Positions 1 through 7,036 of a stretch of DNA of 16,036 nt are shown here, one piece after another. The notes beneath the pieces are model-generated. The model had not been told where the DNA came from. It ran no database searches and worked only from the letters and a program-made list of their open reading frames with translations. Source of the DNA: DASRHT01 sp035293765. Its GTDB lineage: Bacteria > Chloroflexota > Ktedonobacteria > Ktedonobacterales > Ktedonobacteraceae. Location of the stretch: NCBI GenBank assembly GCA_035293765.1, contig DATGMF010000043.1, positions 1 to 16,036 on the forward strand, in the 5' to 3' direction. Both the position numbers and the translations under genes were made by a program. Positions within the stretch are counted from its first letter, which is position 1, and each line of letters starts with the position of its first letter.

Positions 1-3000
1 GAGCTGTTGCAAGGCGGTGGTCAAGGCAGCGGAGAGGTGAAAGGGCTGACGTGCTCCCCGCGAGCTTTGCAGGGGAGGGCGAGGATGGTCGGTGGGCAGG
101 GCCAGCAGGGCCGGGGCTGCGGCAAGCTGCGTTTTCCAGTAGGTGAGTTGTCGATTGAGAGCGTCCCCCTGCAACCAGTTGCGTTGCCACATCGCATAAT
201 CGGCGTACTGCAGTGGAAGTTCCGGGAGGGGTGGAGGGGTCCCCTCACAAAATGCGGTATAGAGGATATTCAATTCATGGAAAAAAACATCTGCCGACCA
301 GGCGTCTGCGATGCTATGGTGGATCGAGAATAGAAGCATATGCTGTTCGCTGCTCAAACAAAGCAGGGTCAGGGAGAAGAGCGGACCGCGAGCCAGATCA
401 AACGAGCGTTGCGCCTCCTCCCGTGTATGTTGCTCAAGCTGAGCCTGGCGTGCCATCTCGTGCAATCCACCGAGATCCACCACGGTCAGTGGGGGGGTCA
501 CGCGCAAAGTAATGGCCTGCATCAACTGACCATTCACATCCACAAGAGTTGTGCGCAAGATTTCGTGACGTTGTACCAGGGCGCGAATACTCCAATACAG
601 GGACTTCAAATTGAGCTTTCCTTGTATACGTATTTTTGCCATAAGCGTATAGGCTGCATTCCCTGGTTCAAATCGATGGAGAAACCAGAAACGCTCCTGC
701 ACAAATGAGGCCGGAAACAAATATATATCGCCAGTTACCTGGTCTGAAGGCTGGAAGTGAGCAGATTCTTCCAGGCGAGCGCGATAGCTCTCTCGGGGCA
801 GGGGTATGATGGCCTGTTTCTTGAGAGACCCGTCACTACTGCTTTGTTGCTCAATGTGCCTGGCTAATCCCGCAACCGTCGGGGCTTCAAATAGCGTGCG
901 TAGTGGCACATCGCGCTGGAATGTCTCGGAGATACGCGCTATAAGCTGAGTGGCTAGGAGTGAGTGTCCACCCAATTCGAAGAAATTCTCATCCACGCCA
1001 ACCTCCTCCAACCCGAGGAGCCTGGCCCATATTCCCGCTACTATCTCTTCTGTTGCTGTTTTTGTGATAGCGGTAGCCTCGGATTTAGAGAGTGCGGTTT
1101 CCGGTACGGGCAGAGCGCGGAAGTCCAGCTTATGATTGGGGGTAAGCGGCAGTGCCTCCAATGGTACAAAGGTCGATGGTACCATATACATTGGGAGCCG
1201 TGTTGTCAAAAAAGCGCGCAGTTCTCTCGCCAGCAACGTCAATGATTGTGCCTGCGCAGGTACGATATATGCTACCAGGTGCTGGTGTCCAGGGACGTCC
1301 TCTCGGACCATTACTGCCGCTCCTTGAACAGCAGGATGGCGCTGTAACGTCGTTTCGATCTCAGCCAGTTCGATGCGAAAGCCCCGCAGTTTGACTTGTT
1401 GATCGTTACGCCCCGCGAAATCCACATTCCCGTCTGATCGGTAACGGCCCAGGTCTCCCGTTTTGTAAAGCCGATCTCCGGCTCTGCCAGTAAATGGATT
1501 GGTGATGAAGCGTTCCCGGGTCAGCAGCTCATCATCCAGGTATGCTCTGGCTAAATGAGGGCTACGAATATAAATCTCTCCCAGTTCACCGATACCGGCT
1601 AAGGTCTGTGTTGCGGTAAGTACGAGCAGTTGGACGTCCCGTAATCCGCGCCCCAGGGGAAATATTTCTTTGTCTCTGCTCTCTACAGCGGAGCTATCAG
1701 ATATGCTCAAATCTATTCTGGGTATAGCAAAATAGCCGACTGCCCGTTGTGTTTCGGTGGAACCGTAGGCATTCATACAACTAACAGCCGGGGCCATTTC
1801 ATATAGTCTGGATACATCGCGTCTGGTAAGTTTATCGCCAATAGTGAAGGCATGGCGTAAAGCGGGAAGCTCAAAGCCGGGGCGAGAGACGCCTGAGGCT
1901 GGTTGGGTCAGAATCTGCATCATAGCGGGCGTTAGATGGGCAATGTTGATGGCTTCTCGCTGCATCCATTGGGCCAGCCAGCCAGGCGTTCCCATATGCT
2001 CTGGCGAGGGAATGCAGATTGTGCCGCCCAGGCACAACGGGGTGAAAATTTCTCGTTGCAAAGGATCGTGAGAGAGGCCCGAGAGCATGCTATAGCGTTC
2101 GGCTTCCTGGAGACTAAAGTATTGCTTTTGCCAGGGAAGAAAATGAGATAAAGGCCCATGCCGCTGGAGAATCCCCTTTGGGCGTCCTGTCGAGCCAGAA
2201 GTAAACGTGAGGCATGCCAGGTCATCGGGACCCACCTCTGCCGCGGAATTCTCTGCGGAAAAAGCTGCGAGTGCCGTCTCCAGGATAGTGGTATGCTCTG
2301 GAAGACGCAATTGGCAGGTACAGGACGTAGTGGAGAGAAGCTGCTCCAGCGCGGAGGGAAGTGCTCCCGCGGCTTCCATGTATAAAAAACCGCGGATATT
2401 TCCCATAGCCAGGTATTCAATCAATCGTGCCACCGGATAGGCCGGGTCGAGAATAAGGAAGGCTGCGCCTGCTTTGAGGATTCCGAGCACCGCCTCGACC
2501 AGTGGCAGGCTCCGATGCGCGTAGAGGGCCACGACATCGCCTCGGGTGATACCGGATGCTTGCAGATAATGGGCGATACGATTACTGCGCCTGTTAAGTT
2601 CCTGGTATGATAGCGATTCTATCGAGTCTACAATAGCAAGACGGTCGGGGCTCTGCCGAACCTGTTGTTCAAACATGCGGCATACGCTGCCCTCCCAGCG
2701 ATCCGAGAGCGGGAGGGTCGGGTTGGGCAAAGCAGCGAGTGCGTTGGAGGTTACCAATGAGAAGTGGGAGATTTTTTCTTCGGCATGCAAAATTTGTGAT
2801 GCCAGAAGAGCGAACTGTGCAAGCATTTCGCACATGCGTGGCTGATCAAAAAGGTCTCGATTATAGCTCAGCTCCAGGCGGATATCCCCGTCTCTCTCAA
2901 TGACGTAAAGCGTCAGGTCAAATTTTGCCCCGCCGTTGTCTGGCTCAGAGAGATCGACGCTGAGGCCAGGCCATACAGGTGTTTGTGCTGGGAGGTTGAT

Positions 3001-4152
3001 CATGTTGAAAAAAACCTGAAACAAAGGAGTGTGGCTCAAGTCGCGTTCTGGGCTGAGCATTTCTAGCAATTTATCAAAAGGGAGTTCCTGGTGCGCATAG
3101 GCTTCCAGCGTGCTCTTGCGCACCCGTCCTAGCAACTCGCGAAAAGACGGATCGCCTGAGAGGTCGGTACGCAGCGCCAGCGAATTTACAAAAAAGCCGA
3201 TCAGCTCCTCGATCTCGGTTCGATTGCGATTAGCAACGGGAGTTCCAACAACGAGATCCACTTGCCCACTCCAACGCGATAGCAGGAGCTGGAAAACCGT
3301 CAGCAGCGTCATATAAAGGGTCACCCCTTCTTGACGACTCAGGTTCCTCAACTGTTCCACGAGCGTCGGAGAGAGCGTCAGCGTTTCCAGAGCTCCGTGG
3401 TAGGTCTGGATGGCTGGCCGTGGTCGATCAGTGGGAAGCTCCAGGCGTGTGGGCGCTCCGGCCAGTTGCTGGCGCCAGTAGGACATCTCTTGTTCAAGCA
3501 CAGCGCCCTGGAGCCATTGTCGTTGCCAGAGCGCATAGTCCACGTACTGGATAGGCAGAGGCGGCAACGGGGAGCCCTCCCCATTAAGTATAGCCGTATA
3601 TGTTGCCGCCAATTCTTGCTGCAGAATAGTAAGCGACCAGCCATCGAAGATAATGTGATGGATATTCAAGAAAAGAACATGTTTTTTATTGCTCAACCTA
3701 TAGAGGCTTATTCTTAACAGGGGTCCCTGCGCCAGGTTAAAAGAATGGCGAGCTTCCCTCTTGGCTTGACGTTGTACCTCAAGTTCCCGTTCATGCTCAT
3801 CCAGGTTACTCAGATCGACCACGGGCAGCCAGAGCGTTGCAGAAGGCGCTACTATCTGGACAGGTTGCTCTTGTTGCAGCGTAAAAGTGGTGCGTAACGT
3901 CCCATGCCGTTGCACAATAGCGTTGAAGCTTTGCTCTAATGCTGCTTTGTTCAAATGTCCATGAAAACGCAGCAGAGTCGTTATATTATAGCTGGGGTTG
4001 CCTGGTTCTAGTTGATCAAGGAGCCAGATTTGCTGTTGTGCAAAAGAAAGTGGGAAGGACTGAGACGTCTTCTCCCTCTTTTGAAGTTGTTGTGCAAGCA
4101 GTGCTCTTTGATGAGGAGAAAGAGATAAGATCCGTTGAGCAATGTCACTCAT
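1..4152 (-). CDS. Nonribosomal peptide synthetase, C-A-T-C, with Lys2-like adenylation domain (3' end outside window)
   Basis: Open frame of 1384 codons read without a stop to the window edge. ATG at 4152 follows AAAGGGAG (4164-4157), 4 nt away. The N-terminus (LSPHQRALLAQQL) is the helical segment usual before a first C domain. Domains: C about 33-460 with HHIIFDG at 165-171; A about 490-1015; T about 1030-1100 with LGGHS and carrier Ser1064; second C from about 1145, with HHSIADA at 1278-1284, cut by the window edge. The A domain has FTSGSTGRPKG (650-660) and A10 lysine K1008 (NHKLD). It carries signatures I recall from alpha-aminoadipate reductase Lys2: SHDPLQREIFTPL, HMGTPGWLAQWM, HLTPAMMQIL, GSTETQRAV and FPLGRGLRDVQLLV. 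Pocket residues D696, P697, R700, H739, F769, I771, A795, R803, A804 and K1008 nearly match the Lys2 code I remember (DPRHFVMRAK). Known: C-A-T modules activate, tether and condense one amino acid. Inferred: aminoadipate or a similar diacid. The second C expects a following A domain, either beyond the edge or on another protein. Divergent from the LanB/NRPS operon and probably co-expressed with it. Confidence 0.95.
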   Translation of the reverse strand, partial: MSDIAQRILSLSPHQRALLAQQLQKREKTSQSFPLSFAQQQIWLLDQLEPGNPSYNITTLLRFHGHLNKAALEQSFNAIVQRHGTLRTTFTLQQEQPVQIVAPSATLWLPVVDLSNLDEHERELEVQRQAKREARHSFNLAQGPLLRISLYRLSNKKHVLFLNIHHIIFDGWSLTILQQELAATYTAILNGEGSPLPPLPIQYVDYALWQRQWLQGAVLEQEMSYWRQQLAGAPTRLELPTDRPRPAIQTYHGALETLTLSPTLVEQLRNLSRQEGVTLYMTLLTVFQLLLSRWSGQVDLVVGTPVANRNRTEIEELIGFFVNSLALRTDLSGDPSFRELLGRVRKSTLEAYAHQELPFDKLLEMLSPERDLSHTPLFQVFFNMINLPAQTPVWPGLSVDLSEPDNGGAKFDLTLYVIERDGDIRLELSYNRDLFDQPRMCEMLAQFALLASQILHAEEKISHFSLVTSNALAALPNPTLPLSDRWEGSVCRMFEQQVRQSPDRLAIVDSIESLSYQELNRRSNRIAHYLQASGITRGDVVALYAHRSLPLVEAVLGILKAGAAFLILDPAYPVARLIEYLAMGNIRGFLYMEAAGALPSALEQLLSTTSCTCQLRLPEHTTILETALAAFSAENSAAEVGPDDLACLTFTSGSTGRPKGILQRHGPLSHFLPWQKQYFSLQEAERYSMLSGLSHDPLQREIFTPLCLGGTICIPSPEHMGTPGWLAQWMQREAINIAHLTPAMMQILTQPASGVSRPGFELPALRHAFTIGDKLTRRDVSRLYEMAPAVSCMNAYGSTETQRAVGYFAIPRIDLSISDSSAVESRDKEIFPLGRGLRDVQLLVLTATQTLAGIGELGEIYIRSPHLARAYLDDELLTRERFITNPFTGRAGDRLYKTGDLGRYRSDGNVDFAGRNDQQVKLRGFRIELAEIETTLQRHPAVQGAAVMVREDVPGHQHLVAYIVPAQAQSLTLLARELRAFLTTRLPMYMVPSTFVPLEALPLTPNHKLDFRALPVPETALSKSEATAITKTATEEIVAGIWARLLGLEEVGVDENFFELGGHSLLATQLIARISETFQRDVPLRTLFEAPTVAGLARHIEQQSSSDGSLKKQAIIPLPRESYRARLEESAHFQPSDQVTGDIYLFPASFVQERFWFLHRFEPGNAAYTLMAKIRIQGKLNLKSLYWSIRALVQRHEILRTTLVDVNGQLMQAITLRVTPPLTVVDLGGLHEMARQAQLEQHTREEAQRSFDLARGPLFSLTLLCLSSEQHMLLFSIHHSIADAWSADVFFHELNILYTAFCEGTPPPLPELPLQYADYAMWQRNWLQGDALNRQLTYWKTQLAAAPALLALPTDHPRPPLQSSRGARQPFHLSAALTTALQQL

Positions 4153-4156
4153 TTAG

Positions 4157-4164
4157 CTCCCTTT
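4157..4164 (-). promoter_or_regulatory. Ribosome binding site of the leftward NRPS
   Basis: On the minus strand AAAGGGAG lies 4 nt before the ATG at 4152. The spacing is short but the core is strong, and no competing in-frame start with a better site is seen. It supports this start codon. Confidence 0.7.
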
Positions 4165-4212
4165 CTGACAAATGCTTTTGTGTAGAGTAATTAGAGCGTG
4201 ATGACGCGGAGT

Positions 4213-4241
4213 ATAGTATCACATTGACTGCTAGCAGTCAA
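4213..4241 (-). promoter_or_regulatory. Predicted leftward promoter (for C-A-T-C NRPS)
   Basis: Exact mirror copy of the rightward promoter: TTGACT at 4241-4236, 17-bp spacer, TACTAT at 4218-4213, with TG of an extended -10 at 4221-4220. Initiation would fall near 4206, giving a leader of about 54 nt. The two promoters share the same DNA, each having the other's -35 inside its spacer, so two RNA polymerases could not both occupy them at once. Confidence 0.55.
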
Positions 4242-4252
4242 TGTGATACTAT
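4224..4252 (+). promoter_or_regulatory. Predicted rightward promoter (for LanB-like/NRPS operon)
   Basis: TTGACT (4224-4229) matches the -35 consensus at 5 of 6 positions. A 17-bp spacer precedes TACTAT (4247-4252), 4 of 6 to the -10 consensus, and TG at 4244-4245 gives an extended -10. Initiation would fall near 4259, leaving about 105 nt of leader before the ATG at 4364. The prediction assumes housekeeping sigma factor consensus in this organism. Confidence 0.55.
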
Positions 4253-4256
4253 ACTC

Positions 4257-4363
4257 TAAGGTTATGTTCCTCTTAAAGCTGCCTGTCCTGTATCTGATAC
4301 CGTAGACAGAGGAAAGAGAGACCTGCATCCCCCACCGACAACGGCTATGAGGAAAATCTCTGT
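4257..4363 (+). promoter_or_regulatory. Leader region of the LanB-like gene with small inverted repeats and short open frames
   Basis: Holds GTATC-T-GATAC (4290-4300), flanked by CTGTC (4283-4287) and GACAG (4305-4309), which could form a weak nested hairpin. GTATC and GATAC also occur inside the 48-bp palindrome, so the smaller repeat may be a second binding half-site pair. Two tiny open frames are present: 4264-4305 (MFLLKLPVLYLIP) and 4347-4382 (MRKISVWIINL, overlapping the gene start). Neither has a good ribosome binding site, and both may be chance. No riboswitch or precursor peptide was recognised. Confidence 0.35.
4349..4353 (+). promoter_or_regulatory. Ribosome binding site of the LanB-like gene
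   Basis: GAGGA ends 10 nt before the ATG at 4364. This supports that start, as does the family-like N-terminus (WQWIALRGAGFP) soon after it. Confidence 0.6.
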
Positions 4364-6967
4364 ATGGATAATCAACCTGTAGATATTCCTATCAAGCAGC
4401 AAGTATCGCTGGAAAAGCCCGGTAATCACTCTATTTCTCTGCCTGACGAACGCTGGGCAATGTGGCAGTGGATCGCGTTACGCGGTGCTGGCTTCCCAAT
4501 CTCACAAGTGCTACAGCTTGCTGCGCCTGCCTGTGCTGCTGCTGCTGACCTTTTTCTTATATATGAAGCAGAGACAGAACAGCTTCGGCAGCAGACGCTC
4601 GCGCTCATTTCCGCAGAAGCAAACACGATGCAAGGCGAAGCACGGCTTCAGTTGCTGAAACTCCAGCGCAAGATCAAAGAAGGGAAACAGCTCCCTGCAC
4701 TGCCTTTGCCCATTCCTGCTCAAGTGCAGGAGAGTATCAGCGCCCTGCAGGCAATATCCCGCAAAAAGCAGCAAGCTTACGCCGAACTGCAGGTCCAGTT
4801 CTCAAGAGCAACTGAGCAGACGATGCATACTCTGCGTGAAGTGGCTCTGGACGCGCGCTTTCGCGAAGCGGTGATGTGGCAAAATCGTGGCGCTGTGCGT
4901 AATGGCATTGAACCATTTCTGCGCGGGCCAGCAAGCTCCAGGCCAGGACGCGACCGGCGTAAAAAAGCCCAGTTGATAGCAAAGTATCTGCAGCGATATT
5001 GCGCAAAAAATGACACCATTGGATTTTTTGGTCCGCTAGGATGGGGACGTTGGGTTACTGATGGCGCAGCGTGTACTGTATCCCCGGGGAAGCAATTACT
5101 TGCCGCTCGTCACGTCTTTTTCGAAGCCTGGGCGATTGATGCCCTGGGTGAAGTACTGGCTCAGAACAGGGCATTATTACCGTGGGCAATACCACGTTTG
5201 ATGCCATTTCTCTTTTTAAATGGCACACAGTTGTCGATGCCCTTTGCTCGTCCCCTCCAGCTCTCAAACGAGGCTGCCATTGTTCTTGCCGCTTGTGATG
5301 GTCAGAGGACAGCCAGGGAGGTGGCTAAGACAGTACTGGCTATGCCTTGTCCAGGGTTGGCAAACGAGGCAGATGTGTTTGCTCTCCTGGACCAGTTACG
5401 TCAGGCACGTCGCATTAGCTGGACTTTTGATGTGCCGATGGAAGAATGGTATCCCGAAGCAGCTCTGCGCAGGCAACTTACGCCGGTTGCGCCGGAATCG
5501 CTGCGTCAGGATGCGCTGCGTCCGCTTGATCAGCTTGAGAACGCCCGCCAGGCTGTTGCTGAGGCCGCCGGGAATGTAGAGCAACTTAATCGCGCGTTGG
5601 AACGTCTGGAAGCGACCTTCACCGAGCTTACAAAGAAGAGCGCCACCAGGGAGGCAGGGAAGGTCTACGCAGCTCGAACACTGGTTTATGAAGATTGCCA
5701 ACGCGATATCGAACTCACGCTGGGACCTGCGCTCTTGCAAGAGCTAGGGCGGCCCCTGGCGCTGCTTCTCACAAGCGCACGCTGGTTTACCCACGCCGCC
5801 GCTCAGTTTTATCTCCAGGCTTTCAGAGAAGTCTACGGAAAGCTCACACAGAAATCAGGCTCACCTGTTGTTGATTTCGCAACCTTCTGGTCCTGGATAC
5901 AGCCACTGCTACCTTCTGAGCCGGGTCAGAGGCCCATTGGAGCTCTGGAGACTGAATTCCAGAACCTCTGGGCCGCGTTACTGGAGCTTCCACCTGGTCA
6001 GCGCCACGTTTACTATACCAGCCAGGATCTCCGGCAGCGAGTACAGCAAATCTTTGACGCTCCTTGTGCAGGTTGGCGCTCGGCCTGCCAGCATACGCCG
6101 GATATGATGATTAGCGCAACTGACCCGGAAGCCATTCTTCGTGGCGAGTACCAGCTGGTGCTGGGTGAGCTCCATCAAAGCTTAAATACTCTCGATACCA
6201 TTCTCATGGCCTCTTTGCACCCCACGCCATCAGATTTATTGCAGGTGATGGCGACCGACATGCCTGAGCCGCGCATTGTGCCGATTTTTCCTCGACATGT
6301 GATGCCTGTTAAACGTTCACATCCCGCTTTTACGCTCGCGAAAGACTGGCGTCTCATGTTTAGTGTAGATAGTGGCAATGTCCCGCCTGGTCGGGCGCTG
6401 CCTATCGGCCAGCTTGTTCTGCAGGAGCAAGAGGGAGAACTTGTTGTCTGTACGCGCGACGGGCGAGAACAATTTCATTTGTTAGAGATTTTTGATGGCA
6501 TGCTCTCTTTCCAGGTATGTGATGCTTGCAAAATACTTGCTCCCGCACCTCATACGCCCCGCGTCACGATTGATCGACTCGTCGTCTGCCGCGAAACCTG
6601 GCGCTTTACTGCCACGGAGCTTTCCTGGGCGTTCCAGCCAGATACCCTGGAATGTTTTGTGGGTATGCGGCGCTGGGCGCGAACCCACGAGATGCCGCGC
6701 TTCCTATTTGTACGCGTGCCGAACGAGAGAAAGCCCTACTATATCGATAGAGACAGCCCTATCTCGAATGAGATTTTCGCCAAAGCCATCCGTCAGGCCA
6801 GCGAGGCCAACGCTGAGGAGGCTATCATCGTTGTTACGGAAATGCTGCCAGATCCTGAGCATAGCTGGCTTGCCGATAGTGAAGGAAATCGCTATACCTG
6901 CGAATTACGCATTGTCGCTGTTGATCAATTAAAATTTTCTCCTGACCTGGTAAATTTAAAAGTCTGA
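4364..6967 (+). CDS. LanB-type lantibiotic dehydratase homologue (N-terminal tRNA-dependent domain only)
   Basis: 867 residues, complete. Family marks I recognise: WQWIALRGAGFP near the N-terminus, RYCAKNDTIGFFGPLGWG from R211, LVYEDCQRDIELTLGPALLQELG in the middle followed by SARWFT, PRVTIDR from 732 with WRF at 746-748, ERKPYYID at 788-795, and RYTCELR near the end. Charged helical stretches at about 60-115 and 385-420 may be coiled coils. No signal peptide or membrane segment is apparent, so it is probably cytosolic. Known: full LanB enzymes (about 1000 residues) glutamylate Ser/Thr of a ribosomal peptide using Glu-tRNA, then a C-terminal SpaB_C domain eliminates glutamate. Shorter relatives lacking that domain (PEARLs) add amino acids from aminoacyl-tRNA. 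This protein stops where the elimination domain would begin. First gene of the right arm, 69 bp before an NRPS gene, with no precursor peptide or LanC in sight. Inferred role: tRNA-dependent modification of an NRPS product or intermediate. The exact reaction is unknown. Confidence 0.85.
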   Translation: MDNQPVDIPIKQQVSLEKPGNHSISLPDERWAMWQWIALRGAGFPISQVLQLAAPACAAAADLFLIYEAETEQLRQQTLALISAEANTMQGEARLQLLKLQRKIKEGKQLPALPLPIPAQVQESISALQAISRKKQQAYAELQVQFSRATEQTMHTLREVALDARFREAVMWQNRGAVRNGIEPFLRGPASSRPGRDRRKKAQLIAKYLQRYCAKNDTIGFFGPLGWGRWVTDGAACTVSPGKQLLAARHVFFEAWAIDALGEVLAQNRALLPWAIPRLMPFLFLNGTQLSMPFARPLQLSNEAAIVLAACDGQRTAREVAKTVLAMPCPGLANEADVFALLDQLRQARRISWTFDVPMEEWYPEAALRRQLTPVAPESLRQDALRPLDQLENARQAVAEAAGNVEQLNRALERLEATFTELTKKSATREAGKVYAARTLVYEDCQRDIELTLGPALLQELGRPLALLLTSARWFTHAAAQFYLQAFREVYGKLTQKSGSPVVDFATFWSWIQPLLPSEPGQRPIGALETEFQNLWAALLELPPGQRHVYYTSQDLRQRVQQIFDAPCAGWRSACQHTPDMMISATDPEAILRGEYQLVLGELHQSLNTLDTILMASLHPTPSDLLQVMATDMPEPRIVPIFPRHVMPVKRSHPAFTLAKDWRLMFSVDSGNVPPGRALPIGQLVLQEQEGELVVCTRDGREQFHLLEIFDGMLSFQVCDACKILAPAPHTPRVTIDRLVVCRETWRFTATELSWAFQPDTLECFVGMRRWARTHEMPRFLFVRVPNERKPYYIDRDSPISNEIFAKAIRQASEANAEEAIIVVTEMLPDPEHSWLADSEGNRYTCELRIVAVDQLKFSPDLVNLKV

Positions 6968-7036
6968 ATGCGAAAAGGGGGCCAAAAAGCATGAAAGCAT
7001 GCCAACCATTGCTAGAAACGAGAAGGAGCCTGATCG
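6968..7036 (+). promoter_or_regulatory. Short intergenic gap with strong ribosome binding site for the A-T-C-A-T NRPS
   Basis: The 69-bp gap has no terminator-like hairpin plus T-tract and no convincing promoter, which supports co-transcription with the LanB-like gene. AGAAGGAG at 7021-7028 lies 8 nt before the ATG at 7037 and fixes that start. Confidence 0.65.

Larger units (their letters stand above)
4209..4256. repeat. Perfect 48-bp palindrome in the divergent control region
   Basis: Every base from 4209 to 4232 pairs with its mirror base from 4256 down to 4233. There is no spacer and no mismatch; the outer end reads GAGTATAG and the centre GCTAGC. The next pair outward (4208/4257) does not match, so the symmetry is sharply bounded. 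It lies 56 bp upstream of the left NRPS and 107 bp upstream of the LanB-like gene. It contains both predicted promoters in mirror image. It could also be the operator of a dimeric regulator or extrude as a cruciform. A terminator is unlikely: it lies between two gene starts and has no T-tract. Confidence 0.95.

Noticed and set aside
7..708. Overlapping plus-strand open frames of about 100 codons
   Set aside because: They are antisense to the second C domain of the left-arm NRPS, have no ribosome binding site or protein-family features, and are shadows.
1932..2420. 162-codon open frame on the minus strand
   Set aside because: It lies in another frame of the left-arm NRPS, whose continuous frame with adenylation motifs spans the whole region; its translation resembles no family I know.
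4196..4207. GCGT-gatg-ACGC inverted repeat next to the predicted leftward start
   Set aside because: Four-base arms are expected by chance; not enough to call an operator.
4209..4256. The long palindrome as a rho-independent terminator
   Set aside because: It lies between two divergent gene starts, is AT-rich, has no loop or T-tract, and contains promoter boxes instead.
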